The notes beneath the pieces were generated by a model. It worked only from the letters and a program-made list of their open reading frames with translations. It searched no databases and was not told where the DNA came from. Made by a program: the position numbers and the translations under genes. Positions 11,774 to 19,915 of a DNA stretch of 23,691 bases are shown one piece after another. Each line of letters starts with the position of its first letter. The first letter of the stretch is position 1. Origin of the DNA: a virus; the IMG/VR virus record IMGVR_UViG_3300046454_000964, positions 1 through 23,691 of that record; one strand, 5' to 3'.

Positions 11774-12130
11774 AACACATAGGGAACAGAGCTGCGCCTC
11801 GCGCACCATTCCCCCAATGCTCGGCGGACGGGAACCCGCCGATGGCAACAGCGCACCTCGGAGGGTTAGAACCGAGGGGTAATCCGGTCGTGCTCCGACG
11901 GATTACCAGCGCTGTTGCCTCCCAATTCTTCCGGTAGTCGTGCCGTAATGCGTCGCGCCTAACGCCCAGGGGGCGCGACGTTCAGCGCGGCCACCGGAAC
12001 ACCTTTTGCGCATGCTTGGCGGCAGCGCGCGGCGTCGAGGGTGCCTCTAGCACCTCCGCCCCATTGCTTGGCCCGTTCGTCTTGGACACACGCCGCCCAT
12101 GGTGTCCTGGACGAGCGGGCCTTTTTATTT
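11774..12130 (+). ncRNA. Structured RNA / head-operon leader (B)
   Basis: Same fold as in A: 11-bp closing stem 11844-11854 with 11909-11919, first inner hairpin 11856-11861 with 11872-11877, second inner hairpin GGTAATCCG 11878-11886 with CGGATTACC 11899-11907. The last stem differs from A on both strands yet pairs fully and is 2 bp longer. The CGTCGCGCC/GGCGCGACG hairpin and the terminator are kept; the outer CCGGTAG stem has one mismatch here. Confidence 0.75.
12070..12130 (+). terminator. Intrinsic terminator just before head operon (B)
   Basis: Same sequence as at 3257-3317: a stem of about 20 bp with TTTTTATTT tail, 23 bp before the first head gene. Confidence 0.85.
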
Positions 12131-12152
12131 ATCTCGAAAAGGAACCGAGTCA

Positions 12153-12377
12153 ATGCCTAATCCGCCCACCGTGCCCAATCTTCGCGACCGGCTAGACGCC
12201 ATTGTCGCCGCTGTTCTCGCCCGCATTGAGGCCGACGGCCCCGTGACGCCCGAGGGTGGCCCTCACGCCCTCCTAGGCCACCTAGCGTCCCTCGTCGACG
12301 CCGGTACAGCCCTACGGGATACCAAGGCTTCCCGCTGGGCGCTGAACGCCGCTCTAGAAACTCGGGGCACCCGATGA
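12153..12377 (+). CDS. Head-operon small protein 1 (74 aa) (B)
   Basis: Close homologue of the 3340 gene with a handful of replacements (for example VTPEGG for VSPEGA). ATG 12153 follows AAAAGGA; the stop overlaps the next ATG. It remains conserved although the capsid core two genes downstream is strongly different, so it may contact the conserved N-terminal domain of the capsid protein rather than the shell; this is inference. Confidence 0.8.
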   Translation: MPNPPTVPNLRDRLDAIVAAVLARIEADGPVTPEGGPHALLGHLASLVDAGTALRDTKASRWALNAALETRGTR

Positions 12378-12622
12378 CGCACGTAGAGAGCGCGATAGCG
12401 CCAATTCCTCGTGACCGCCGAATGCGCCTCGCCGCCACCCTCGCCGCGTGTACTGACCCGCTGTTGAAGGCGCTCGGAATGGACATTCACGTCATCACAG
12501 CGCGGGAAGATGCGGAATTCGCGGAGCTGGCCGAGGGATTCGCGCAGGAGAGAGACCGAGAGAACGAGCTTCGGGCGGCAACCCTGCCCCCGATTCCCGC
12601 ACCCACGAAGGAAACTGAGTGA
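12374..12622 (+). CDS. Head-operon small protein 2 (82 aa) (B)
   Basis: Homologue of the 3561 gene, same length. The acidic REDAEFAELAEGF ... ERDRENELRAA half is the best conserved part; the middle around residue 40 (MDIHVIT versus MDILAIS) differs. Coupled on both sides by ATGA and GTGA overlaps. Confidence 0.8.
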   Translation: MTHVESAIAPIPRDRRMRLAATLAACTDPLLKALGMDIHVITAREDAEFAELAEGFAQERDRENELRAATLPPIPAPTKETE

Positions 12623-14037
12623 ATAAGCGAGAAATGGTCGCCGATCTGCGCGCTAAGCGTAGGGCCGAGCACGAGCACATGCGCGCGCTGGTCGATAAGG
12701 CCACCGCTGAAAAGCGGTCGCTAAACGCCGCCGAGTCCGCCGAATTCGACCGGCTAGAGGCCGACATTCGGGCTTTCGACGACCGCATCGAGGAACTCGG
12801 AATTCAGATTTCGGCCGACGACGCCGCCGCGCCTAAGGCAAGCCAGTACGCACCCCGCAGCAACGGAGACAAGATGATTGAGCGTCGCACCGACGTCATG
12901 CCCGGCACCTCCCGTATTCAGGTGACCCGCGCCGAGGAAATCTACCGGCCGGACGACAACAAGTCGTATTTCCGTGACCTCTACATGTCGCGCCATAAGG
13001 GCGACCGGGACGCTGCGGACCGGCTAGCGCGGAATAACAAGCTTCGGCTCGATGAGCGAAGCTCTGTCGGCATCAGCACCACGAACGGCGCCGGTGGCGA
13101 ATTCGTCCCGCCTCTGTGGATCGAGTCCGAGTTTATCAAGCTTGCCCGCCCGGGGCGCGTGACGGTCGACCTGACCAACGTTGCGCCGCTTCCCGCTGGC
13201 ACCGACACCATTAACCTGCCCAAGGTTTCCGGTGGTACCTCCGTCGCTGTTCAGTCGGCGCAGAACAGCGCGATTTCGAATACCGACATGCAGACCACTA
13301 GCGTCAGCTCGCCGGTTACGACCGTGGCAGGTGGCCAGACTGTAAGTTTGCAGCTCATCGAGCAGTCGCCGCTAAACGTCGATCAGGTGATCCTCGGCGA
13401 TCTCGCTGCCGCCTATGGCGCCACTTTCGATTCGCTCATCCTCAACGGTTCCGGCACTTCCGGGCAGCCGACCGGCATTATGAACGTCGCCGGTATCAAC
13501 GCCGTCGACTTCCCGACGCCGACCGGCACGCCGACTCAGGCGCAGATCGTAAGCGCGCTGTACAGCAAGCTTGCGAACGCGATTCAGCTTATTTCTACGA
13601 ATCGCTTCCTCCCGCCGGACACCATCATCATGAGCCCGCGTCGCTGGGCTTGGCTCACGGCGACTTCCGACGCCTCGAACCGTCCGCTTGTGGTGCCTCA
13701 CGCTAACGGCGCCTTCAATGCGGTTGGCGTTTCCGGTGCTGTGGCCGCCGAGGGTTACGTGGGCAGCCTGCTCGGTCTTCCCGTGTACGTCGACCCGCAG
13801 ATTCCGACCAACCTTGCGCTAGACGCGGGTACGGGTGAGGACGCGATTATCGTCGCGCGTATGGCCGATCTCTGGACCTATGAGTCTCACATCAGGGCGG
13901 AAGCTTTCGAGCAGACCTACGCGTCGAACATGAGCGTCTTTGTCCGGCTGTACAACTACGTCGGATTCATCGGCAACCGCTACCCGAAGTCGATTTCGGT
14001 CGTGACCGGTTCCGGTCTTACCGCGCCGACGTTCTAA
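12619..14037 (+). CDS. HK97-fold major capsid protein (472 aa, unit B type)
   Basis: GTG 12619 overlaps the upstream stop. Residues 1-70 (charged helical, delta-like) match the A capsid protein at 64 positions. From about residue 71 the sequences part: an extra basic segment at about 85-110, then a related but strongly diverged shell domain with IIMSPRRWAW (about 336-345), LLGLPVYVDPQIPTN (about 384-398) and a C-terminal RLYNYVGFIGNRYPKS region. The gene is intact and ends 7 bp before a 35-bp palindrome. As in A, no portal, protease or terminase accompanies it. Confidence 0.93.
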   Translation: MNKREMVADLRAKRRAEHEHMRALVDKATAEKRSLNAAESAEFDRLEADIRAFDDRIEELGIQISADDAAAPKASQYAPRSNGDKMIERRTDVMPGTSRIQVTRAEEIYRPDDNKSYFRDLYMSRHKGDRDAADRLARNNKLRLDERSSVGISTTNGAGGEFVPPLWIESEFIKLARPGRVTVDLTNVAPLPAGTDTINLPKVSGGTSVAVQSAQNSAISNTDMQTTSVSSPVTTVAGGQTVSLQLIEQSPLNVDQVILGDLAAAYGATFDSLILNGSGTSGQPTGIMNVAGINAVDFPTPTGTPTQAQIVSALYSKLANAIQLISTNRFLPPDTIIMSPRRWAWLTATSDASNRPLVVPHANGAFNAVGVSGAVAAEGYVGSLLGLPVYVDPQIPTNLALDAGTGEDAIIVARMADLWTYESHIRAEAFEQTYASNMSVFVRLYNYVGFIGNRYPKSISVVTGSGLTAPTF

Positions 14038-14044
14038 CAAGAGT

Positions 14045-14079
14045 GGCCACCACCTACTAGTGACTAGTAGGTGGTGGCC
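14045..14079. repeat. 35-bp perfect palindrome after capsid gene
   Basis: 16-bp perfect arms (14045-14060 and 14064-14079) around TGA; the core CACCTACTAG ... CTAGTAGGTG is the same as in the RBS palindrome at 11523. No T-tract follows. The longest perfect dyad in the window; it may be a protein-binding or DNA-processing site, or an mRNA 3' hairpin protecting the capsid transcript. Confidence 0.85.
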
Positions 14080-14560
14080 GCCCTGGTTACCGCGACCGTG
14101 GTTACTGGTGGGCATGGTCGTCTGCGAAGCATTCCCGCCCCGCTGTGGTGGTTGGCATACGGCGTACATAGGGCGCTAGGTGTTGACCTCACAGCGGGGC
14201 ATTCGTTGGCCCGTGCGCGCCGGTCTGCCGGTGGTTGGCACAGCGGGAATGTGCTGGGGAATTACTCCTCGGCTCGCCGCTTGTGGTGTCGGTGCCGCGC
14301 ATTTCCGCTGTGTGGTCGTCGTGCTCTGTGCCTTTGGTCTGCACAGCGAATGCCTCGCCGAGGTTCTTCCCTCACGGCGCAGCGCAGCGAAAGCCCGAGC
14401 GGCCTTACCCGTGGCTAATGGCCCTTTCATCGCGCGCTGTGCGTTCCCTACCTCGCATTATCACAGAGTGTAGCTACCAAATAGGACATTATGTGCAGTA
14501 GGGGGGCGTACTGAATCTCTGTCCGGAATGTCCGAATGGACCCAAGCCCAGGGCAGGGAC
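14080..14560. promoter_or_regulatory. Conserved non-coding region with six 7-bp repeats (B)
   Basis: CGCTGTG/CACAGCG at 14141, 14190, 14239, 14306, 14342 and 14435, matching all six sites of A with nearly the same spacing. Only scattered base changes separate A and B in this region. A 97-codon ORF (14180-14473) with hydrophobic stretches exists here but is interrupted in A, and a second ORF is frame-shifted between units, so neither is called a gene. Confidence 0.55.
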
Positions 14561-14562
14561 AC

Positions 14563-14703
14563 ATGACTGCGAAATTATGGGGTGGGGGGTGTCGAGAATT
14601 TCCGCATTTTCAGCCGGCTGACCCCTTGAAAATGCCGTTTTCCTTCCTTTCTAAGGCAGTAGAAATTGAAGAAAAAGATAGCGAAAATTCCGAGCGGAAC
14701 TGA
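14563..14703 (+). CDS. Possible 46-aa ORF (interrupted in unit A)
   Basis: ATG 14563 is preceded by CAGGG. The frame encodes a short Cys/Phe-containing start (GGGCREFPHFQPADPLKMP) and an acidic end (EIEEKDSENSERN). In A the same frame has TGA after five codons, although the DNA downstream is almost unchanged. It overlaps the 40-aa ORF by 38 nt in another frame. Either a non-essential peptide lost in A or a chance ORF over a conserved site. Confidence 0.25.
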   Translation: MTAKLWGGGCREFPHFQPADPLKMPFSFLSKAVEIEEKDSENSERN

Positions 14704-14788
14704 CGCGACCCTACAGCGCGTACTAGCGCGGCTAGACCGAATGGAACGGGCCCTGCGCCCCTACGTCGAGCGTGAGCGCGCCGCGTAA
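14666..14788 (+). CDS. Small basic helical protein (40 aa) (B)
   Basis: Same product as the 5802 ORF; the only DNA change in the coding part is synonymous (CTC to CTG). TTG start with AAGG upstream; the TAA stop forms the first bases of the next shared motif. Head-of-operon position before the DUF2637/HNH genes, but separated from them by motif and terminator. Confidence 0.5.
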   Translation: MKKKIAKIPSGTDATLQRVLARLDRMERALRPYVERERAA

Positions 14789-14803
14789 ACCGCTGCGCTC
14801 TAT
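14786..14803 (+). promoter_or_regulatory. Shared upstream motif before DUF2637/HNH operon (B)
   Basis: TAAACCGCTGCGCTCTAT, overlapping the stop codon of the 40-aa ORF. Confidence 0.5.
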
Positions 14804-14864
14804 TTCTGGTGAGGCGAGGCAGCGCCCCACCCCATTGACCCCGGACAGCGACGGCTGTGCGGTC

Positions 14865-14926
14865 GCCCCTCGGTCGAGTTCACGTTGACTGCCTCTACGT
14901 GAATTCCCGAGGGGCATTCTTGTGTT
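14865..14926 (+). terminator. Terminator just before DUF2637-like gene (B)
   Basis: GCCCCTCGG (14865-14873) pairs with CCGAGGGGC (14907-14915), with an inner 10-bp GAGTTCACGT/ACGTGAATTC stem. The T-tract is weaker than in A (ATTCTTGTGTTT). Ends 16 bp before the start codon. Confidence 0.75.
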
Positions 14927-14942
14927 TAAGAGGCAGGAATCT

Positions 14943-15551
14943 ATGAAATCCCGCGACTTTCTATCTTGGCTTGCCCTCGGCGCCGCCCTGGTGTTGACAG
15001 CGAGCGCCGAGTACGGCCTAGCGGTTGCATGCGGCGCATCTAGGGCCGTTGCCGCCGCACTCCCTGTAGCCCTCGACGTGTATTCCGTCCGTGCGCTGCG
15101 GGCGCATCGTGAGGTGGCTACGTCGGTCGGTGCACTCATTGCCGTGAATGCGGTTGCCCACCTAGTGAGTGCGCATTTCCTCGCCGCATCCGTGCCGGTT
15201 GTTATCGGCGTATCCGCACTCGGCCCGCTGGTGTTGTGGCGAGTGCACGCGTTGCGCGTTCCTGCGCCCGCTGTGGCGCCTTTCGAGGCTGCGCCGGTAT
15301 CTGCGCCCATTGAAGCGCCGACAACGCCGCAGGTGCCCGCTGGTGGCTTTCCTGCGCCGCTCGCCCCGGTTGCGTTGCACGTTGTGCCGGATGCCGCCGA
15401 CCCGCTGTTGCCGGATGCGCGACGGCTGGATATCGAGATACGCACTCGCACGGGTAAGGGCGCGTCGCTGCGCACTCTGCAAGCGGAATTGCGCATCGGG
15501 CAGGCTCGCGCACAGCGCATTCGTGCCGCACTCGCCGAGGTGGCGGCGTGA
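14943..15551 (+). CDS. DUF2637-like membrane protein with C-terminal HTH (202 aa)
   Basis: ATG 14943 corresponds to the start used in A; the frame extends 21 nt upstream to a GTG, which would fall in the terminator tail. The membrane half is essentially identical to A; the Pro/Ala linker is shorter and has lost the VVDC and DCAD segments. The HTH end is unchanged. The stop overlaps the HNH GTG. The extreme conservation of the membrane and HTH parts against linker variation suggests both ends are functional. Confidence 0.8.
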   Translation: MKSRDFLSWLALGAALVLTASAEYGLAVACGASRAVAAALPVALDVYSVRALRAHREVATSVGALIAVNAVAHLVSAHFLAASVPVVIGVSALGPLVLWRVHALRVPAPAVAPFEAAPVSAPIEAPTTPQVPAGGFPAPLAPVALHVVPDAADPLLPDARRLDIEIRTRTGKGASLRTLQAELRIGQARAQRIRAALAEVAA

Positions 15552-16219
15552 CGCTGACGCTAGAACCTCGCCTGGCTCTGCTGGCCGACAAGAAAGCACG
15601 CGCGGCACGTAACCGGCGATTCCGTGCGCTGGGGCTGCCATATAAGGCTTGCAACCGGTGCTTTCGGGTAAAGGGACACAGCAGCTTTGCAGCGCGTGAG
15701 GCTTCCACAGACAAACTTTCTTTCACGTGCGGGGCTTGCGACGCTGAGCGCAAGAAGACTCCCGAGTACCGCGCGTACGTGCATAATTACTGCGTAGTCA
15801 CTGCCGAGCGGAAGCGGGTATACAACCGCGAGTGGCGACAGGCTAACCCGGAATACCATCGTGGGTGGCGACAGACCAACCCAGACAAGCGCCGTGCGGA
15901 GTCTCAGCGGCGCCGTGCCCTAAAGCGTGGCGCATGGACGGACAACCACACCGCCGCCGACCTCGCCGCGCATTTCGAGGAAATCGGCGCGTTCACTTGC
16001 GTGTACTGCCACGCTCCCGCCGAGCACCTCGACCACGTTGCCCCCCTCGCCCGTGGTGGCGCTCACGTGCTGGGGAATCTGCTTCCAGCGTGCGCCGACT
16101 GCAACCTAGAGAAGAGCGCCCGTGATCCGTATGAGTTCCTCGCCGAGCGATTCCCGGGCCTAGCCCCGCTGTTTGCCCCGTATGTCGGCACGCTGCCGCT
16201 GGTCGACCCTTTCCAGTAG
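15548..16219 (+). CDS. HNH endonuclease (223 aa, unit B N-terminus)
   Basis: GTG 15548 overlaps the upstream stop. The N-terminal part has its own Cys4 finger (C35, C38, C61, C64) and a long basic helical linker with two NPxxxR-type repeats (about 95-125); it is unlike A. The nuclease domain from about residue 129 is closely similar to A: C151, C154, D162-H163, N177, C182, C185 and N186. The exchange point is near the RxALKRGAWTDNH segment. Role as in A: DNA nicking or cutting, perhaps in packaging with a helper terminase. Confidence 0.9.
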   Translation: MTLTLEPRLALLADKKARAARNRRFRALGLPYKACNRCFRVKGHSSFAAREASTDKLSFTCGACDAERKKTPEYRAYVHNYCVVTAERKRVYNREWRQANPEYHRGWRQTNPDKRRAESQRRRALKRGAWTDNHTAADLAAHFEEIGAFTCVYCHAPAEHLDHVAPLARGGAHVLGNLLPACADCNLEKSARDPYEFLAERFPGLAPLFAPYVGTLPLVDPFQ

Positions 16220-16223
16220 CTAG

Positions 16224-16238
16224 CTGACGTATCGTCAG
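16224..16238. repeat. CTGACG-tat-CGTCAG dyad after HNH gene
   Basis: Perfect 6-bp arms (16224-16229, 16233-16238). The half-site CTGACG is the one repeated four times at 10286-10361. In A one arm is changed (CATCAG). Confidence 0.5.
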
Positions 16239-16288
16239 ATGCGCCTGATGACCCATCAGATTGCCTTTTGAGCGCCTAGCACAGCAAG

Positions 16289-16338
16289 AACGGCCCCTAG
16301 GGTCCCCCGGTTAGTTCCGGAGGCTCTAGGGGCCGTTT
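16289..16338. terminator. Bidirectional terminator between convergent operons (B)
   Basis: AACGGCCCCTAG (16289-16300) with CTAGGGGCCGTT (16326-16337); same as in A. Confidence 0.88.
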
Positions 16339-16353
16339 CTGCGTTCCTGGGGG

Positions 16354-16602
16354 CTACGCCGCCCGCGCTGCCATCTGCGCCGACGTCCAGCGTTCCGCAC
16401 GTCGCCATATGACCGAGACGATTACGCCGTCCGGCGCCACCACAGCGACGACGCCGTTACGACCAATCCAGCGCGTACGGCCGTCGTGCGGTTCCGTACC
16501 TATGGGGTGGGAGAACACACACGCCAAATCGTCGACCTCGACCGCACGTGCGCGCATCTGTTCAAGCGCGTGGCGCGAAAGGCGGAGGTTTTCGGGGATC
16601 AT
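16354..16602 (-). CDS. DUF4258-like protein (82 aa) (B)
   Basis: Same as the A protein except for the N-terminus (MIPENL for MTCIPESL) and two other replacements (S for T near residue 32, I for L near residue 67). The start overlaps the stop of the upstream 98-aa gene. The HAxxxMxxR helix and the final strand VSVIWRR are intact. Confidence 0.7.
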   Translation of the reverse strand: MIPENLRLSRHALEQMRARAVEVDDLACVFSHPIGTEPHDGRTRWIGRNGVVAVVAPDGVIVSVIWRRAERWTSAQMAARAA

Positions 16603-16895
16603 CGCCGCCCACCCCGCAGCGCATTTCGCACGGCAACCGCAGCGGCACCAAACAGCGGTTCGTCGGTCGGCGCGAGGACGTCGAGGATTTCGCCAAGTGC
16701 GTCGTTCAACGCCGGTACGAACGCGCCGAGTTCCTCGTCTGTGGCCTGCCCGGCGTCGAGGATCACGGACACAACGCAGTGCAGCGCGTACGCCGCATCG
16801 ACCGTTACGGCTGCCTCGATGGCCCCGCCCCGCTGCACGAACACCGTTCGCCCTGTGACCGGGTCTTTTCCCAACCGCCTAAACTGCTCGTTCAT
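16599..16895 (-). CDS. Conserved 98-aa protein, unknown function (B)
   Basis: Starts at MNEQF (ATG complement of 16893-16895). The upstream frame differs from A because of a single-base insertion at about 16902, whereas the protein from this Met is nearly unchanged, which fixes the start. First gene of the minus-strand operon. Confidence 0.78.
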   Translation of the reverse strand: MNEQFRRLGKDPVTGRTVFVQRGGAIEAAVTVDAAYALHCVVSVILDAGQATDEELGAFVPALNDALGEILDVLAPTDEPLFGAAAVAVRNALRGGRR

Positions 16896-16918
16896 GGCAG
16901 CGCTCCATTCGCTGTCTA

Positions 16919-16953
16919 GGCCCGGTTCGGAGGTAGCCCCCTCCGACCGGGCC
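16919..16953. terminator. Strong hairpin upstream of minus operon (B)
   Basis: Same bulged 14-bp stem as at 7989-8023, with GTTCTGTTTT on the plus-strand side. Confidence 0.6.
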
Positions 16954-17005
16954 GTTCTGTTTTGCGCCGTCCGGCGCACTGCCAATCATTGCACTCCGCG
17001 CACGC

Positions 17006-17028
17006 TGTGCACAGTCCGCACAGTGTGC
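17006..17028. promoter_or_regulatory. Paired dyads, probable GntR operator (B/C boundary)
   Basis: TGTGCACA (17006-17013) and GCACAGTGTGC (17018-17028), unchanged from the A/B boundary while neighbouring bases differ. Confidence 0.5.
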
Positions 17029-17071
17029 TACTCGGTGCGCTGGATGCACGGGGCGCACGGACTATGGAGTC

Positions 17072-17284
17072 ATGGAACCGGTGTACGAGTGGCAGCGAGT
17101 AGCCGCAGATATCGAACGGCGAATCAGCGCAGGGGAGGTACCGAAAGGCGGACGGCTGGAAAACGAGCGGGAGTTGGCGGACCACTATCGCGTGAGCGCG
17201 GGCACTGTCCGGCGCGCTGTGCGGGACCTGCGGGACCGAGGATTGGTCGCCACGCTGCCCGCAAAGGGCACCTACGTGCTGTGA
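17072..17284 (+). CDS. Compact GntR-type regulator (70 aa) (C)
   Basis: Identical to the 8142 gene. The sequence before it still shows A/B differences (last at 17062), so the identical tract between units begins 9 bp before this start codon. Confidence 0.88.
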   Translation: MEPVYEWQRVAADIERRISAGEVPKGGRLENERELADHYRVSAGTVRRAVRDLRDRGLVATLPAKGTYVL

Positions 17285-17353
17285 CACACCGCATGTACGC
17301 TTAGGTCGGACACCCGCCCGGGTGGCCCCCTTAACCCTCCACGGAGGGACGGG

Positions 17354-17371
17354 GTAGCCGTTGCGCTCTAG
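17354..17371 (+). promoter_or_regulatory. Shared upstream motif before recombinase (C)
   Basis: Identical to 8424-8441, ending 8 bp before the recombinase ATG. Confidence 0.6.
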
Positions 17372-17379
17372 GGACCCAC

Positions 17380-18921
17380 ATGCGACCTCTGACCTGCGTC
17401 ATTTACGACCGACTCTCGCGCCTCCACGCCGAGGAAGCCCCAGACCACCGCATCGCTGCGTGCCGCGCGTACGCCGAACAGCGCGGGTGGAAGGTGGTGC
17501 ACGTCGCCACCGACACGAACGTGAGCGGGGCAAGCAAGCTGGAGGACCGCCCCGGTATGCGCGAGGTGCTCGCATGGCTGCCGCGCGTCGATTTCGTGGT
17601 GGCCGCGAAGCTGGACCGGTATGCGCGTAGCGTGCTGGAATTTCAGCGGCTTATCGACGCCGCAAAGAGCATGCGCACCACGGTCGTGACCGTCGATGGC
17701 GTTGTGTCGCCGGAAAACGCGTCCATTATCATCAACGTTCTCGCCGCTTTCGCCGAATACGAGCGAGACATGATTCAGTCCCGCATCACAGCGAGCAAAG
17801 AGCACTTCCGGCAGCGCGGCAACCACCTCGGCGGAATCGCGCCCTATGGCTACGCCGTAACCGGCCCCGTGAACGACAAGCGGTGGGGTATCGACGAGTC
17901 AGCGGCGGCGATTCTGCGGGATTGTGCCGACCGGCTGATCAACCACGGGGCGTCGTTGACTGGCCTTGCCCGTGAGCTGAACGAGCGGGACGTATTGCCG
18001 CCCGCTGAACACGCACGGCAGCGCGACGGCCGAAAGCTGCGCGGCGGGATGTGGCACTCGACCACGCTACGGGACGTGCTCTATTCGCCCGCCGTTCGCG
18101 GATGGCTCGTAAAGGCCACCCCGGGCACCAAGCGTTCCGCCCTCACAAATCAGCCCGTCCTCGACGCGCAGGGCAACCCGCTGAATGCCGGGCCTGCCAT
18201 CCTCGACGCCGAAACGTGGTCCGCCGTGCGCGCGATTATCGACGGTAAGGCGGTAGGTCGAGGCAAGACCCGCAACGGAAAGGCGTTGCTTTTGCACGTG
18301 GCGCGCTGCTCCGAATGCGACGGGCCGTTGTACCGGCAGCGCCGAGAGGTCAACGGCAAGGACTACAGCACCTACGTGTGCCGCGCCGGGGTCGGAAAGC
18401 GAGGCATCCACAAGCCGAACGTCGTCATTGCCCGGAATTTGGAAGACCTCGTGTCGACCGACTTCCTTAAGCGGTTTGGCGGGTTCGGCCGTAAGCGGTG
18501 GGTCGAGGCCGACGGCAGTGCGGTTCTCCAACTCGCCGACGTCACAGCGCAGTTGGACAATCTCTCTGCCAGCATTCCGCACCTGCCCGCCGGTGGCCGG
18601 ACGTGGCGCCTCGCTATGGACCAGGTGGCAGCGCTGGAAGCACGCGAGGCGGAATTGCGCGCCGAGGCCGAACACGCCGAGGGCCGTTGGGAAGACAGCG
18701 GAACGACCGTCGGCGACGAATGGGCACAGCGCGACGAGGAAGGACGCCGGGCCCTACTCGCCGACCTCGGCGCCCGTGTAGTGGTCCGTCCAGCAACGCC
18801 CGGTGCACCTAAGCGGTTCGACCCGTCGCGGGTGGCCGTCGAGTTCGAGGGTCCGGCGTGGTGGCGTAATGACCCGGCGGCGGGGGCGCGTACCGCCCTG
18901 GCAATGGATCTGAGCGACTAG
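17380..18921 (+). CDS. Large serine recombinase / integrase (513 aa) (C)
   Basis: Same protein as at 8450, residue for residue: catalytic S13, KLDR at 77-80, zinc-ribbon C310, C313 and C334. With the partial gene at the left edge the window thus holds three recombinase genes, of which B and C have not diverged at all. Confidence 0.96.
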   Translation: MRPLTCVIYDRLSRLHAEEAPDHRIAACRAYAEQRGWKVVHVATDTNVSGASKLEDRPGMREVLAWLPRVDFVVAAKLDRYARSVLEFQRLIDAAKSMRTTVVTVDGVVSPENASIIINVLAAFAEYERDMIQSRITASKEHFRQRGNHLGGIAPYGYAVTGPVNDKRWGIDESAAAILRDCADRLINHGASLTGLARELNERDVLPPAEHARQRDGRKLRGGMWHSTTLRDVLYSPAVRGWLVKATPGTKRSALTNQPVLDAQGNPLNAGPAILDAETWSAVRAIIDGKAVGRGKTRNGKALLLHVARCSECDGPLYRQRREVNGKDYSTYVCRAGVGKRGIHKPNVVIARNLEDLVSTDFLKRFGGFGRKRWVEADGSAVLQLADVTAQLDNLSASIPHLPAGGRTWRLAMDQVAALEAREAELRAEAEHAEGRWEDSGTTVGDEWAQRDEEGRRALLADLGARVVVRPATPGAPKRFDPSRVAVEFEGPAWWRNDPAAGARTALAMDLSD

Positions 18922-18942
18922 GCGCCCGTCTAAGCCCCTCGC

Positions 18943-18980
18943 AGCCCCGTTCGGCCCCCCTCGGTCGAGCGGGGCTTTTT
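18943..18980 (+). terminator. Terminator after recombinase gene (C)
   Basis: Copy of 10013-10050: AGCCCCG/CGGGGCT stem with TTTTT. Confidence 0.8.
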
Positions 18981-19442
18981 CATGCCCGCAGACGGGCGCA
19001 CAGAGCGTCAAGGCGGCATCCCTAAGTTACCGGCTAGTAACATCTAGAGCCGTACCGGCGCCACCCCTCGGGAGGACGAGCCGCCCCTTGCCGCTGTGAG
19101 GCGCTGTAGGGCTCCCTATGCGCCCCGGAGGGTCGAGGTGGACCGAGGGCCTTAGGTCGTCCCCCGAGGCGCTCAGACGGGCGTACAGGGCGTAGAGGCT
19201 CTACAGCGCGAGGGGCTGACGCTGGCTGACGTTATAAAAGTGCTCTTTCTCATTCCCACCCCCTCTAGCCTGCTACTTCTGACGACTGACGTTTTGACTA
19301 TCAAACTCAGTATGTCTATAGAGACTCTTAAGGGATACCGGACAACACCTTTCATCCGTCAGTCGTCATGACGCCGCCCCGCGCCGCTGTTAAATGTGCC
19401 CCACGTCACATTTCCTTTTCTCTCCTTTTTCGCCCCTCCGCG

Positions 19443-19460
19443 TATGCCCCCGCGCTCTAG
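19443..19460 (+). promoter_or_regulatory. Shared upstream motif before 62-aa gene (C)
   Basis: Copy of 10513-10530. Confidence 0.55.
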
Positions 19461-19501
19461 GGACACCAGCAAGGGGAACCAAGGAGAGAGGGTGAACCCT
19501 T

Positions 19502-19690
19502 ATGGCAGCCGAACGCCTGATAGCCGTCATTGTGGCTTGGACCTGCGAAAAGTCCGCGCGAGGGCGCATGGCCCGGGACTTTGTGGACAACGTCGGCAAC
19601 GACGCGCGCATGCAGGCGGAGCGGCTATCGCGACTCGCCATCTACGCCGAGCAGCAGATCGGGCGGACGGGCGGGCTCGCGTTCCATTAA
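19502..19690 (+). CDS. Conserved 62-aa protein, unknown function (C)
   Basis: Identical to the 10572 product, with the same RBS, motif and terminator around it. Confidence 0.8.
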   Translation: MAAERLIAVIVAWTCEKSARGRMARDFVDNVGNDARMQAERLSRLAIYAEQQIGRTGGLAFH

Positions 19691-19698
19691 GAGGTAAG

Positions 19699-19724
19699 GG
19701 CGCCATTTCGGCGCCTTTTCTTTT
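19699..19724 (+). terminator. Terminator after 62-aa gene (C)
   Basis: Copy of 10769-10794 (GGCGCC stem, TTTTCTTTT). Confidence 0.88.
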
Positions 19725-19742
19725 GGTCTCTTTCGTGACCAG

Positions 19743-19894
19743 CCGTCCCATCGAGGGACGGAACCCGGGTCTAGCCGTCCCATCGAGAGACGGAACCCAT
19801 TCTCAACCGTCCCATTGATGGACGTAACCCGTTTTGATCCGTCCCCTAGCAAGACGGAACTAACGCCGATCCGTCCTCTCATGGGACGGAACCT
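19743..19894. repeat. Five dyad repeats at 32-bp spacing (C)
   Basis: Copy of 10813-10964; units start at 19743, 19775, 19807, 19839 and 19871. Confidence 0.85.
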
Positions 19895-19915
19895 AACTTG
19901 AATCGAGACAGCCGC

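Larger units (their letters stand above)
8133..17062. mobile_element. Satellite unit B (complete, 8930 bp period)
   Basis: Complete unit in arbitrary phase. Position 8133 onward is repeated at 17063 onward with an offset of 8930 bp and no difference in the stretches compared until 23688. The unit contains one recombinase, one lone HK97-fold capsid gene, an HNH nuclease, a GntR regulator and small proteins, and no host gene. The same sequence would be a circle if the repeat reflects a circular or concatemeric form. Confidence 0.8.
18922..19501. repeat. Non-coding region with direct and inverted repeats (C)
   Basis: Copy of 9992-10571. CAGACGGGCG at 18989 and 19174; CTGACG at 19216, 19226, 19279 and 19286; 12-bp inverted repeat 19280-19291 with 19357-19368. 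Confidence 0.5.
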
